Shown here in pieces: positions 20,201 to 29,471 of a stretch of DNA of 64,000 nt. The stretch's first letter is position 1; every line of letters begins with the position of its first letter. The translations under genes were made by a program, and so were the position numbers. The notes beneath the pieces were generated by a model. That model worked only from the letters and a program-made list of their open reading frames with translations, was not told where the DNA came from and ran no database searches. This DNA is from Saccharicrinis sp965230625 (GTDB lineage Bacteria > Bacteroidota > Bacteroidia > Bacteroidales > Marinilabiliaceae). The stretch covers positions 2,790,001 to 2,854,000 of the forward strand of contig CBDDLL010000001.1 of assembly GCA_965230625.1 (NCBI GenBank), written 5' to 3'.

Positions 20201-23200
20201 GGACGTTTTGATATAGATGTGCCCATTGCACCGGGAGAATTTACAGAGTTTTGGGAATTGGTAACAGCTCCTGAAAAAACTGGAAAGTACAACATTATTT
20301 TAAAAGTAAATCCTAATTCGGCTAATACTGAGTTAGTGTACATAAATAATGAAACTAATCCGGTAGAAATAGAATTAGTACCTAATTATAATGGTACAGC
20401 AAGTGTTACCGAGGAACAATTTATAACTGCTGAACCAGTTACTATTAGTGGATCAGCGTTATCTATTGGTGGCGATCCTATGCCAAACTCAGGCTTAGAT
20501 GTTTATATAATCAGCAATGGAGTTAGGCAAGAGATTGAAGTAACCACAGATGAGTTAGGTAATTATACAACTGTTTTTGAACCGTTGCTAGGAACCTCAG
20601 GTCATTTCGAGGTTGGAGCTTGTTATCCCGATCAGGGATTAACAGATGCACAGGATGAATTTGATATCCTGGGGATGAAGAGGGTAGGAGAAAGGTTCTT
20701 GATTTGGGACGTTCTGTACAATGTGAATAAAGAGGGTGCAGTAACTATGCAAAACCTGAGTAATGTAGATTTAACTAATGTTATCTTTACAGCAGATACT
20801 GCAGCAATACCCGATGGATTTGAACTGACTATAGATACCATAGATGTATTACCAGGTGCAAATACAGCACAGTTTGCCTATAATATTAAAGGTACTGTGT
20901 TAACAGAGGGTAACGATTATGTTGAGATTCCTGTTAAAGTAAGTAGTGATGAGGGAGTAGAACATGATTTTATCTTGTATTATTATTGCCAGGCGCAGGC
21001 AGGTCATATTAAAGCTTTACCGGCCAGCATAAATACTACAATGACCAAAGGCAAATCACGTTTGTTCGAGTTATTGATTTACAACGATGGGGCAGGAGAA
21101 ACAGGTGAAGTAGCTATTGATATACCCGATTTTGATTGGATGACATTGATAACTCCGGATACTATTCCAACCATATTATCAGGAGATACAGCTTCGGTTA
21201 CTTTACAGCTATCACCTGGAGATGATATTCCTTTAAATACGCCTATTTCGGGTAGAATTGCGGTTAACGTAGATAATGGCAATAGTATTACCATTCCTTA
21301 CCGAATTGAAGCAGTATCGGAGGAAACAGGTAATTTAATTGTAGATGTAATTGATGAATATACCTACTATACCGATGATGCTCCACATGTAGAAAATGCA
21401 CGTGTGGTTGTACGTCATCCATTTAGTGGAAAAATAATAGCTGAAGGTTTTACAGGAGCAGACGGAACCTTTACGGTTAATGATATTCCTGAAGGTAATT
21501 ATCGATTATATGTGGAGGCCGAACAACACGAAGGCTATCAAAATATTATATTAATTGATCCTGGAAGAACCAACGAACAAAAGATATTCTTGAGCTTCCA
21601 GGCTATTACCTACACTTGGGAAGTAATTCCAACCGAAATCGAAGATGAGTACCAAATCGATTTAATTATGGAATTCGAAACCAACGTACCGGTTCCCGTG
21701 GTAACTATTGAAATGCCTAAAGAAATGCCGGCACTGGTTGGAGACGAAACATATACTTTCCCGGTAACTCTTACCAATAAAGGTTTGATTACGGCTAATG
21801 ATGTAGAGTTAACACTACCTACGGATCCTGAGTATGAATTTATTACCAATTATACTACCATGGATCTTTTGGCTCAGCAAGCCATCCAGGTACCTGTGAT
21901 TATGAAGCGAAAAGATGCTTCACTTAAAGCAGCTTCAGGTGTTCAGTCGAGTGGTAATTGTACCGATTATGTGGTGGTTGTATATGAGTGGATTTGTGGA
22001 GACAACGGACGTTGGCAACAAGGTAATGCATTGTTTAGCTATACTGGTAGAGTTTGTTCTGGCGGTGGCGGTCCTGGCGGAGGCTGGGGTTGGGGTCCTG
22101 GCGGTGGAGGAGGAGTAGGTCCTTCTCGCGGTGGAGGAGATCCTGGTTATACTTCGTCTAATTATACACCTTCTATATCTTCACCAACAACCAGTTGCGA
22201 CGAGTGTATCGAAGCATTGGCGGTGAATGCTATTGGGTGTTTAGGACCTTATGGAAATGCCTTTGCATGTGGTTATTCATTTGCAGATGGTATCTCGTTG
22301 AAAGATGTGATTATGTGTGGATTAGGTTTTACACCTATTGGTTGTCCGTTAGCCATTTTAGATGCATTAATAACTTGCTATGGCTCCATTGGAGGTGGTC
22401 CGCTGTCGGCTTATAGTGGCATGGCGGCACTTAAGAGTATAAAAGCTACTAATGCAATTCCGCCAATTATCGACCAATCAGCTATCGATTTATCATACAT
22501 TCAGCACCAGATAGATGCTACGTTTAGTTACATCGATATGTACTTTGGTACAATGGATTGGAAAAACAAAGAAAGCATCCGCGACTTTGTTGATTTAGTG
22601 GGTGTTTATGTTGATAGTGAAACTGCTATTACTCCAAGTCAGGTTCAGGATATCAAAGATGCAATGGACGGAGCAGATATTACTCCCGAAGAAATTGATG
22701 AATTTGTAGATAGATGGAACAGAACAGTTACTGCCTGGAATGCAGGTGTATATTCTCCTACTACTGAACATCCTGATATTGTAGACAAAGGTGTATTAAA
22801 CGAAAGCTTTGAAGATGTTCAGGAAGTAATTGATTATGCTGATGGTAGAGGATTTTCTTCTATCGACGATATGTACGACGATAGCATGGTAACCATCGAA
22901 GAACAAATTGATGAAAAACGTGGTAGCGTTTGTGCTTCGGTAACCATTAAAATATCGCAAAGGTTAACTATGACCCGCGAAGCATTTGAGGGAACATTAA
23001 CCATCTTTAATGGTAATGAAAGTACTCCAATGCAAGAGATTAAGTTAGATTTAGAAGTAAGAGATGAAAACGGAAGGTTAAGTAACGATTTATTTGAGAT
23101 TGAAACTAAAGCGTTAGATATCCTTACGGGAATTGACGGAACCGGAGAATTAGGAGCCAACCAAAAAGGTAGTGCTACCATTTTATTTATTCCTGAAAAA

Positions 23201-26200
23201 GGAGCTGCTCCAACCGTTCCTAAGAGCTATTCGTTTGGAGGAAGTTTCTCTTATCTCGATCCATTTACAGACTTAACTGTTACTAAACCATTGTTCCCGG
23301 TAACATTAGATGTACATCCTTCGCCAGATCTTACCTTGCATTACTTTATGCAACGTGATATTTTAGGTGACGATGCACTTACACCTAATGTGGTAGAACC
23401 AATTGTACCGGCAGAATTAGCCTTGATGATTGAAAACAACGGTTTTGGAACAGCCAAAAATGTGAATATCGAATCGTCTCAACCAGAGATTATCGATAAT
23501 GAAAAAGGATTGTCTATTCACTTTGAGCTAATTGGTTCTAACCTTCAGGGGCAACCAACACAACTCGGGTTAATTGATATTCCGTTTGGAGATATTGCTC
23601 CAATGTCGACTAAAATAGGTCAATGGTGGTTTACATCTGATCTGTTAGGACACTTTATTAATTACGAGGCACATGTAACACACTTGGATAGCAGAGGAAA
23701 TCCTGACTTGAGTTTGGTTAGTGGAGCAGAGTTACACGAGTTAATTAAGAGTATAAGTGTTTACGGAACGCAAGAAGATGGTATCAACGACTTCCTGGTG
23801 AACGAAGTTCAGGATTCGCATGAAGTACCGGATGCTATTTACATATCGCAAGGACAAGTAGTATTAGATGTTTTCGAAGCCAAAAATGCAGTAAGCACAG
23901 GAAATCCTACTTACGGACAAACAAGGCTTTATGCTACTCCGGAAAGGATAGGTTGGAACTATCTGAAAATTAATGATCCGGGTAATGGGGCATTCAGTAT
24001 CGAAAGCGTAACAAGAACGAGTGATGGACAGGAAATACCATTGGATAATATGTGGTTAACGCATGTAACATTGCCTGATGGTAAAGAACCTATATACGAA
24101 AACAAACTTCATTTTGTAGATAATTTCCCATCTATGGATACCGAGGAATACATCATTAACTGGAAAGTGAATGCCGGTGAAGCACCTCAAATAGTATCTA
24201 TAGGAGGAATACCAACAGCAATGGTAACAGAACAAGTGCCTACCGCAACAGTGGCATTTAATAAACCTATTGATGCTTCAACATTTACATATGAAGATTT
24301 AACACTCAGGTTACAAGGAGGTAACGACTTGATGAACTCTTCGGTAACAGTTACAGCCCTTGATGCTTATAACTTTGAGATTGATCTTTCATCATTAACA
24401 ACCGGAGATGGTTACTACGTTCTTACTGTTCAGGCCGATGAAATTTATGATCAAACAGGCATAAGCGGAACAGTGGGTAAACAAGCTAGTTGGACTCAAT
24501 TCCTTGGAGCTCCTGCCGTTGAAAACTTTATTGGATTACCGGAAACTATGGCCGGACCACCGTTTAACGAGCTGGATATTGAGTTTAATATTCCTGTAAT
24601 AACAGCTTCGGTTATTGCGGATAGGTTTACTATTACCCGCAATGGTGCGTTGGTTGAAGGTAGCTTAGCTGTAACGCATGTAAGTGGTGATACCTTGTTT
24701 AGGTTATCTGGTTTAGCCGATTATATGACTATTGATGGTAACTACGAACTTACGGTTGATTTAACAGGAATTGAAAGTACTGCCAATACATTTGGTTTGA
24801 TACAACAAACAGTAGGTTGGAAAGTAGATACTACACCGCCGGCTATTGTGGAAATCAGGCCAGATTCGTCCAATGGTTACGATTGGCAGCATTACAGCGA
24901 CTTTGAGGTTGAATTTACAGAGGGAGTCACCAACTTTAACTTAGAGCAGGTTGAACTTTGGAAAGATGACCTGGAACAACCACTATCGCAGTTACATTTA
25001 AATGAGTTGGATGATACTACATACTTATTGTCTCAATTTAGGCTATTAACCTACTACGAAGGAGATTATAAGTTAGTGATTCACTTAGAAGAGATAACCG
25101 ATAGTGCAGGACTCACTGGAGCTGAGGTATTCGAATACGAATGGACTGTTAACCGTGATCTTCCTGCTCCGGTTGAGAATCTTCATATTGCTCCTGACTT
25201 AGGAGTTTCCGATTCTGATGGTGTTACATCCACTAAGGTACTATCGGCTATTATGAATGTTCCTGAGGCAGGTAATAATGTTGAATTGTATTTGAACGAC
25301 AATGGTTTGCGTACTCAACTGGCAATTTCAAAAGAGGCACCTGTTGGTGAGCTTACTATTCCGTTTACGGTTCCAACCGGAGGGCATATGGAAATAGAGG
25401 CACACAGTGTTAACGACATTGGTACTCCAACTATAGTATCCATACCGGTATTTATTGATGAAGCACCGTTAACTGCCGTAATTAAAGGAATACCAACCGA
25501 AGTTACCGATACGCACCCTGATCCTGTTACTGTTGTATTCTCAAGGAATATTCAGGAAACTACATTTGGTACGGGAATAATTGATATTTTACTGGATAAT
25601 GTATCCATTCCATTACCAACTGTTTCCATTACGCAGGTATCTGATTCTATATTTAGTATAGCTGGTTTAAAATCGCTTCCTGCTGCATCAGGTAAGTATA
25701 CGATAAAAGTAGATATACGAGGTTTACACAAACAAACCAGTGGAATAGAAGGTTCTGAAGTAATTGAGGTGAGTTGGCAACTGGAAACTACTAACAGGGA
25801 ACCTGTAGCTGATGCTGGAGATGATTTATTAATTTCTTCGGCTGGTGATTACATGTTGGATGCTTCTGGTTCTTCCGATCCAGATGATGATGAATTAAAA
25901 TACAGATGGTATGCACCTGATGGTATTGAAATTAACGATTCATCATTAGTAATGCCTGAAATTACCATTCTAGAAACCACACCAAACAATACATATACCT
26001 TTATTTTATCCGTAGATGATGGTAAAGTGGTACGAACAGATAAGGTAGATGTGGTGGTTAAGTTACCAACAGGAATAAATGAGGGTATTGAAGAAACGTA
26101 CTTCAACGTGTTCCCGAACCCATCTAATGGCATATTCTATATTTCGGGTGATATTGAAAATATCGATCGCATACAAATATTTGATGCCAGCGGAAAATCA

Positions 26201-26332
26201 GTGTTTGTAACAGGAAAAGCGGAACAAAATCCTGTACAAATAGATCTCAATCAATTATCTAAAGGAATGTATAACATTCTGATATTTATGGGTGATAAAG
26301 TAATTTCTAAAAAAGTGATAGTTTCACCATAA
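17273..26332 (+). CDS. Giant T9SS secreted CARDB/Calx-beta/Ig-like protein (3019 aa)
   Basis: A very large exported protein. The N-terminus has about 20 polar residues before the hydrophobic segment WLLLTISLLFSIPSFA, so the true signal peptide may be longer than usual or start internally. In order: an Fn3-like domain (about 160-250), two CARDB domains (253-495), four Calx-beta domains (502-910), a third CARDB (918-1035), a carboxypeptidase-regulatory-like domain (about 1353-1440), a Gly-rich linker (about 1596-1630), a Cys-rich hydrophobic segment (SCDECIEALAVNAIGCLGP), four SwmB/Big-like repeats (about 2310-2840), one PKD/K319L domain (2841-2925) and a T9SS type A sorting domain from FNVFPNPSNGIF. 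Calx-beta domains usually bind Ca2+. A surface adhesin or scaffold is likely. It overlaps the preceding stop by one base and ends just before a strong terminator. Confidence 0.85.
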   Translation: MGSNYKFLSVLSKRQSANILVVSRWLLLTISLLFSIPSFATIKLPHIPSVEDFNRQYEYNSEYAIRIDLDGSYLESGTIIAYVNNQIRGAQTQPDVFPPTGDKVYKLRIYSNSATGETITLKYYDIFDDKIYDITESITFTADEVPDYSNPDILTAFCPTPVIANLLTPVDDAQNLDNRVRLTWEGSSENTHYGLLLWEDGETEPTTPYYSDIRGTSTNVYNLNDATKYNWRIISFNGCANQTSSSNSFTTRILPDLVVSDISTPGTVESATTFTVDYTVQNQTTGGSTESNWYDAVYISQDQVFDPADLYLGRVQNTTPVGSSGSYNQSLDVILPPEYDGSYYIFVKSDHYNNVKESDNDNNITGQSSAFTVNRKALPDISLADITADKSSVQPGDSVLISWTVENNTGVTASGGWSEKISLNTLTGLKVQLTGTPVYEADLNGGSSVVRQSKFKIPNTLPFSGDTYLEVDLFPDPILIEEPGGESNNTLVSTSTINIGSQLFISLPTSSLVENSTSSLRCIVSRSSNPATPLEVSLSTDVGGQINIPASVTIPSSSYSAVFYLSAIDNDILDGTRDVEITADATAHNDTIVGFLVHDNEVVSLSANFNQATAVEGDVLTFTVSRNLVTDQDVTVDLYTTSNKQLQFDNELIIPANESSADLLVTVTDDDIAELTSDVIVKVSSPGMNPSDGTVTVIDDDIPGIELEILTDSISEAGGPYAAWAIVRKTDAEDSYVRVKLSTNIGNSLFFPADINLPKGTGEKKFNLGAIDNGLVDGTRDVILTGAVYLSSCNCNTTAANGGVTADTITILDNDGPSLSVSFNPLSLAEGLADAGQITVIRNTSTDAPLTVTLSHNDATEVQLPATVTIPQGEISGTANITTINDNEEDGNQQVTIKAEAEGFSPGIGWVYVTDQNKPDLEPLDLNLSSTTVVTGEQVEVRCNIINNGFAQSPSGVVVGVYLSSDGLVDDKDEELGRFDIDVPIAPGEFTEFWELVTAPEKTGKYNIILKVNPNSANTELVYINNETNPVEIELVPNYNGTASVTEEQFITAEPVTISGSALSIGGDPMPNSGLDVYIISNGVRQEIEVTTDELGNYTTVFEPLLGTSGHFEVGACYPDQGLTDAQDEFDILGMKRVGERFLIWDVLYNVNKEGAVTMQNLSNVDLTNVIFTADTAAIPDGFELTIDTIDVLPGANTAQFAYNIKGTVLTEGNDYVEIPVKVSSDEGVEHDFILYYYCQAQAGHIKALPASINTTMTKGKSRLFELLIYNDGAGETGEVAIDIPDFDWMTLITPDTIPTILSGDTASVTLQLSPGDDIPLNTPISGRIAVNVDNGNSITIPYRIEAVSEETGNLIVDVIDEYTYYTDDAPHVENARVVVRHPFSGKIIAEGFTGADGTFTVNDIPEGNYRLYVEAEQHEGYQNIILIDPGRTNEQKIFLSFQAITYTWEVIPTEIEDEYQIDLIMEFETNVPVPVVTIEMPKEMPALVGDETYTFPVTLTNKGLITANDVELTLPTDPEYEFITNYTTMDLLAQQAIQVPVIMKRKDASLKAASGVQSSGNCTDYVVVVYEWICGDNGRWQQGNALFSYTGRVCSGGGGPGGGWGWGPGGGGGVGPSRGGGDPGYTSSNYTPSISSPTTSCDECIEALAVNAIGCLGPYGNAFACGYSFADGISLKDVIMCGLGFTPIGCPLAILDALITCYGSIGGGPLSAYSGMAALKSIKATNAIPPIIDQSAIDLSYIQHQIDATFSYIDMYFGTMDWKNKESIRDFVDLVGVYVDSETAITPSQVQDIKDAMDGADITPEEIDEFVDRWNRTVTAWNAGVYSPTTEHPDIVDKGVLNESFEDVQEVIDYADGRGFSSIDDMYDDSMVTIEEQIDEKRGSVCASVTIKISQRLTMTREAFEGTLTIFNGNESTPMQEIKLDLEVRDENGRLSNDLFEIETKALDILTGIDGTGELGANQKGSATILFIPEKGAAPTVPKSYSFGGSFSYLDPFTDLTVTKPLFPVTLDVHPSPDLTLHYFMQRDILGDDALTPNVVEPIVPAELALMIENNGFGTAKNVNIESSQPEIIDNEKGLSIHFELIGSNLQGQPTQLGLIDIPFGDIAPMSTKIGQWWFTSDLLGHFINYEAHVTHLDSRGNPDLSLVSGAELHELIKSISVYGTQEDGINDFLVNEVQDSHEVPDAIYISQGQVVLDVFEAKNAVSTGNPTYGQTRLYATPERIGWNYLKINDPGNGAFSIESVTRTSDGQEIPLDNMWLTHVTLPDGKEPIYENKLHFVDNFPSMDTEEYIINWKVNAGEAPQIVSIGGIPTAMVTEQVPTATVAFNKPIDASTFTYEDLTLRLQGGNDLMNSSVTVTALDAYNFEIDLSSLTTGDGYYVLTVQADEIYDQTGISGTVGKQASWTQFLGAPAVENFIGLPETMAGPPFNELDIEFNIPVITASVIADRFTITRNGALVEGSLAVTHVSGDTLFRLSGLADYMTIDGNYELTVDLTGIESTANTFGLIQQTVGWKVDTTPPAIVEIRPDSSNGYDWQHYSDFEVEFTEGVTNFNLEQVELWKDDLEQPLSQLHLNELDDTTYLLSQFRLLTYYEGDYKLVIHLEEITDSAGLTGAEVFEYEWTVNRDLPAPVENLHIAPDLGVSDSDGVTSTKVLSAIMNVPEAGNNVELYLNDNGLRTQLAISKEAPVGELTIPFTVPTGGHMEIEAHSVNDIGTPTIVSIPVFIDEAPLTAVIKGIPTEVTDTHPDPVTVVFSRNIQETTFGTGIIDILLDNVSIPLPTVSITQVSDSIFSIAGLKSLPAASGKYTIKVDIRGLHKQTSGIEGSEVIEVSWQLETTNREPVADAGDDLLISSAGDYMLDASGSSDPDDDELKYRWYAPDGIEINDSSLVMPEITILETTPNNTYTFILSVDDGKVVRTDKVDVVVKLPTGINEGIEETYFNVFPNPSNGIFYISGDIENIDRIQIFDASGKSVFVTGKAEQNPVQIDLNQLSKGMYNILIFMGDKVISKKVIVSP

Positions 26333-26373
26333 TAGTAGAAATACTTATAGAGTAATTGTAGATTTTAGAGAAG

Positions 26374-26401
26374 AAAGCCTCGCTATTGCGAGGCTTTTTT
26401 T
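26374..26401 (+). terminator. Rho-independent terminator of the T9SS block
   Basis: AAAGCCTCGC (26374-26383) pairs perfectly with GCGAGGCTTT (26388-26397) around a 4-base loop and runs into seven T. It lies 42 bases after the giant gene and marks the end of the forward block. Confidence 0.92.
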
Positions 26402-26506
26402 GATTAATTATTATCTGTTTAGTTCTTATTTCAATTTATCCTTATCCCAGTTTAGGGGATTATTGATAATGAGAAAACAATGTCTCTGATATAGGAAGGA
26501 TTGCCC

Positions 26507-26627
26507 ACAATGTTAAGTATATGAAGTAGGCGATTGTGAGATTCAAACTTATCAAATCGTTACAATTTTGAAGTGACTACAGTCCTTGAAATTATTGCCA
26601 TTGCGCCTATTTTACATATGCATTGCT
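26507..26627 (-). other. attC-like site 1 (distal, degenerate)
   Basis: Imperfect palindrome with arms TATATGAAGTAGGCG (left) and CGCCTATTTTACATATG (right) and a 60-base spacer. The spacer contains AACTTATCAAATCGTTACAA, also present in site 2. The aminotransferase stop codon lies inside the right arm, as is common for cassette genes. Its R boxes are not canonical. Confidence 0.45.
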
Positions 26628-27791
26628 ATAGCCAGTTTTTTCTTCAAAATCAGTTAAAATAGTATCCAAACATTCCACAAAATTATCAATATCTATTCTA
26701 TTAATAGTTAGTGATGGGTCGAAACGAAGAAAGTTTCTGTATGGACTATATAGTACAATGAATCCCTTTTTAAAAAGTTCCTGATAAAGTCTTTCAATTG
26801 TGAAATCTTTGAAGGGATTTATCTCTAAAGCCAGTAACATGCCTCTTCCTCTGGCATCTTTTATAAGATTATGTCTATCTTTTATACGTTTTAAACAATC
26901 TAAAAAATAAGTTCCAGTCAAATTCCCCTTTGTTATCCAGTCTTCATCTTTCAAAACAGTTATAACTTCTTTAGCAATCGCACAACCAAGGGGGTCGTTT
27001 TGGTGAGATTGAACATGATGAAAATTACTTACTTCAATTTTATCTGCAACTTCTTTTGTCATAGCCACAGCGCTCACCGGATATCCGTTTCCTAAACATT
27101 TTCCCATCGCTATAATATCTGGTTGCAAATTATAATTCTGAAAACCAAACCACTTTCCTGTACGACCAAACCCTGTTGTAATTTCGTTAGACATAAGTAA
27201 TCCACCCTTTACCTTAATTTCATTTGCAATATATTGAACCAAATTAGAAGAAGGAAATTGAACTGATTCTGAACCGCTACCTCCTGGTTCAAAAACAAAT
27301 CCTCCAATTTCTTCAAACATCAGGTCATTTTGATAATCATTTGATTCTGTGCCTGTATATTGATGCCAATCCAATTGTTGCCATTCATTATTATTTAAAG
27401 ATGCACTAAATGCAGAAAGATATGAACTGGAAAATTTAATGAGTTTTGGTTCATTCGTTATGTGTCTAGCGATTTTGATTCCTAGCTCTACTGCCTCACT
27501 TCCTGAGCTAAGAAAAACACATTTCCCGTCAGGAATACCCAGAATATTTAATATTTCAACTGATGCAGATTCAACAACTTTGTTTGGGTAACGCCATCCT
27601 AAATGAATAAGTTTATCTATTTGGGATTTCATCACTTTATTTATTTGCGGATTGTTATGACCAAGAGCAGTACTCCAGCAACCTGCAATAAAATCTATAT
27701 ATTTATTTCCCTTTTCATCATATAGATAACAATTCTCTCCTCGTACAAAATTGATATCATCTATTTTATGGCATTTAAGAATATGGTTCAT
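26607..27791 (-). CDS. Class III PLP-dependent aminotransferase
   Basis: A 394-aa cytosolic fold-type I enzyme of the ornithine/GABA/glutamate-semialdehyde aminotransferase class. The phosphate-binding turn is SSGSEAVELGIKIAR (about 95-109) and the Schiff-base lysine is in DIIAMGKCLGNGYP. The position before the conserved E in the DEVQTGFGRTG motif is Asn here (SNEITTGFGRTGKWFGFQ). That residue normally is the Asp that pairs with the pyridine nitrogen of PLP. I recall some class III relatives with the same NE(V/I)TTG signature, so it may be a subfamily trait rather than damage. The amino donor and acceptor cannot be told. It is the only gene of its cassette and the most distal one seen. Confidence 0.85.
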   Translation of the reverse strand: MNHILKCHKIDDINFVRGENCYLYDEKGNKYIDFIAGCWSTALGHNNPQINKVMKSQIDKLIHLGWRYPNKVVESASVEILNILGIPDGKCVFLSSGSEAVELGIKIARHITNEPKLIKFSSSYLSAFSASLNNNEWQQLDWHQYTGTESNDYQNDLMFEEIGGFVFEPGGSGSESVQFPSSNLVQYIANEIKVKGGLLMSNEITTGFGRTGKWFGFQNYNLQPDIIAMGKCLGNGYPVSAVAMTKEVADKIEVSNFHHVQSHQNDPLGCAIAKEVITVLKDEDWITKGNLTGTYFLDCLKRIKDRHNLIKDARGRGMLLALEINPFKDFTIERLYQELFKKGFIVLYSPYRNFLRFDPSLTINRIDIDNFVECLDTILTDFEEKTGYSNAYVK

Positions 27792-27865
27792 TTAGATTTT
27801 TGATTTTATTATTAAGTCTCTATATGTTTTAATTTTTCCACTTTTCTGTTCTCAATTTCAGTGCA

Positions 27866-27997
27866 GCCTAACGGCTCGAATATGCGGAGTGCGGGATTTC
27901 GTAGCTCCAACTTATCAAATCGTTACAATTTTTAATAAGTGTACAAAAGTTTAATTTACCCAAATTACCCCGCATTACGTATATTTATTGTTAGGGC
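27866..27997 (-). other. attC-like site 2
   Basis: On the plus strand: GCCTAAC (27866-27872), arm TATGCGGAGTGCGGG, spacer, arm CCCCGCATTACGTATA, GTTAGGGC (27990-27997). The outer R box GTTAGGGCAC is the exact complement of the start of the same cassette at 29268-29277. This is the clearest attC in the window. Confidence 0.75.
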
Positions 27998-28007
27998 ACG
28001 TAATTTC

Positions 28008-28214
28008 TCACTTCAAATCTTGAATGAATACATCCATCTGCTCATCCTGAGAAATATTATACAGCTCTTCACCTCCTAAACTGTCCAAGTTTCCTCTTAT
28101 TTCGTCTCCAATTTCAACTTCATATCCACCTAGTAATTCTACAACTGACACAAAAGTATCTGCCTTGATTTCAACAAATCCATTACTTTGTATATGTGAA
28201 ACAACTCCTTTCAT
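28008..28214 (-). CDS. Small acidic protein, unknown
   Basis: 68 aa: MKGVVSHIQSNGFVEIKAD... The strand-rich N-terminal half (GVVSHIQSNGFVEI, VEIGDEIRGNLDSLGGEELYN) looks like a small OB-fold or S1-like barrel, but this is only a pattern impression. It is the second gene of the cassette 27872-29276, 44 bases after the membrane protein gene, and its stop lies 11 bases before the attC R box. Confidence 0.6.
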   Translation of the reverse strand: MKGVVSHIQSNGFVEIKADTFVSVVELLGGYEVEIGDEIRGNLDSLGGEELYNISQDEQMDVFIQDLK

Positions 28215-28258
28215 ATTATTTAATTTTTAATTAATCCTTCTTTATCAATATTACCAAT

Positions 28259-29197
28259 TTAAATTAACTCTACGAGGTTTATAACAAAGCCTTTTCCTAA
28301 TTTTACTATACTTAAACAATAAAAAGAGAGTATACTTATTAGCACCAAACTTATCAGTATCATTTTTAATTGATTAAGTTTTCTTATGAAGAAATAATTC
28401 CAAGATTCACCCTTTAGTTTCCATAAGTAGTACCAAGGTCTTTTTCTATAGAAATTCCAGTACCCCCAATGTTCATATCTTGCTGGAATTGTAAATTGGT
28501 GTCTTAGCCATGAAAGTATTTGTTTGTGTTTTTCTTTAAACCAAGAATATTCCCACCAAAGAAAAAAGTTACACCTATTAAGAATTAAGAAGTGAGTTTT
28601 GTAAAAGTGAGTACCATATAATCGTGTCGCTTCCATATCAGTCCCATTCATTTTACCGCAAGTAAGGAATGTATGAAATTCATTGAATCGCTTTCTCTTT
28701 GTATTATAATCTTCGAGTATAATCTTTTCTCCTTTTCTATGTTCTAAGTGTTTTATCTTGAAAGGGATTGTTTCAAAATGAAAGCTATTTTCATAAAGTT
28801 TAACTTCGCCTTCTAAATCCTTAAAGTCATTATTGTGGGGGTTATATATCCTAATTTCCCTTGTATTTTCTTTGTGATTATCAATTACGATTGTTTGGAT
28901 AAGTGCCGTTTCGGAAGACTCCTTTCTCTCAATGTCAGGATAATGTTTTTCCCAATCAAGATTAAATTTTTTTGTACTCTTTCTCAATAGGAAAAGCAAA
29001 AAAATTGAAGGTATCAAAAATCCTAGAACATAATACCAATCTGAATAATAGAGAACAAGTAGTTTTTTTATAAAATGACGAATTTCAATGAAAAAAATCT
29101 TTTGAGAAAAAATCATATATCCTAAGAAAAACAATGTAGCAGCATATTTTAATTGTCTATTTGTTAATCTTTTAAATATTTCGGAAATCATCTTCAT
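28259..29197 (-). CDS. Membrane protein of unknown function
   Basis: 312 aa. Hydrophobic segments at about 18-37, 55-72 and 277-297 suggest three membrane helices, with an aromatic-rich soluble part between them (EHWGYWNFYRKRPWYYLWKLKGESWNYFF). I do not recognise the family. It is the first gene of a two-gene cassette and starts 80 bases from the cassette edge. No homologous neighbour helps assign a role. Confidence 0.65.
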   Translation of the reverse strand: MKMISEIFKRLTNRQLKYAATLFFLGYMIFSQKIFFIEIRHFIKKLLVLYYSDWYYVLGFLIPSIFLLFLLRKSTKKFNLDWEKHYPDIERKESSETALIQTIVIDNHKENTREIRIYNPHNNDFKDLEGEVKLYENSFHFETIPFKIKHLEHRKGEKIILEDYNTKRKRFNEFHTFLTCGKMNGTDMEATRLYGTHFYKTHFLILNRCNFFLWWEYSWFKEKHKQILSWLRHQFTIPARYEHWGYWNFYRKRPWYYLWKLKGESWNYFFIRKLNQLKMILISLVLISILSFYCLSIVKLGKGFVINLVELI

Positions 29198-29270
29198 TTA
29201 TTGGTTATTAACTACTTATTACTTCTTGAAATATTTTGTTTGATTGGAACACTACGCTTGTTCTTATGTG

Positions 29271-29467
29271 CCCTAACGTTTTGGCTATGCGGAGTGCGGA
29301 GCTCCGAAGAATCTCCTCTTCCAAATCAGCACATAGCCAAATTTACGTTTTGAAATTTTACCTTAAACTTAATAAATTTTCGAGACGAAAATTTGGCGCC
29401 CCGAAACACCAAACAAACTCCCCAAAATACAACTGAATCCGCATTACGTATTAGCTTTTGTTGTAGC
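29271..29467 (-). other. attC-like site 3
   Basis: CCCTAAC (29271-29277), arm GGCTATGCGGAGTGCGGAG, then CCGCATTACGTATTAGC and GTTGTAGC (29460-29467). The last box is complementary to the cassette start GCGCTACAA at 30232-30240. The middle carries a second palindrome (CACATAGCCAAATTTACG, AAATTTTCGAGACGAAAATTT) shared with sites 13 and 16. Confidence 0.72.
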
Positions 29468-29471
29468 GTCG

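Noticed and set aside
26384..26500. Possible attI or integrase remnant at the left end of the array
   Set aside because: No recombinase motif (R-H-R-Y) in any frame here, and cassette direction predicts the integrase at the other end.
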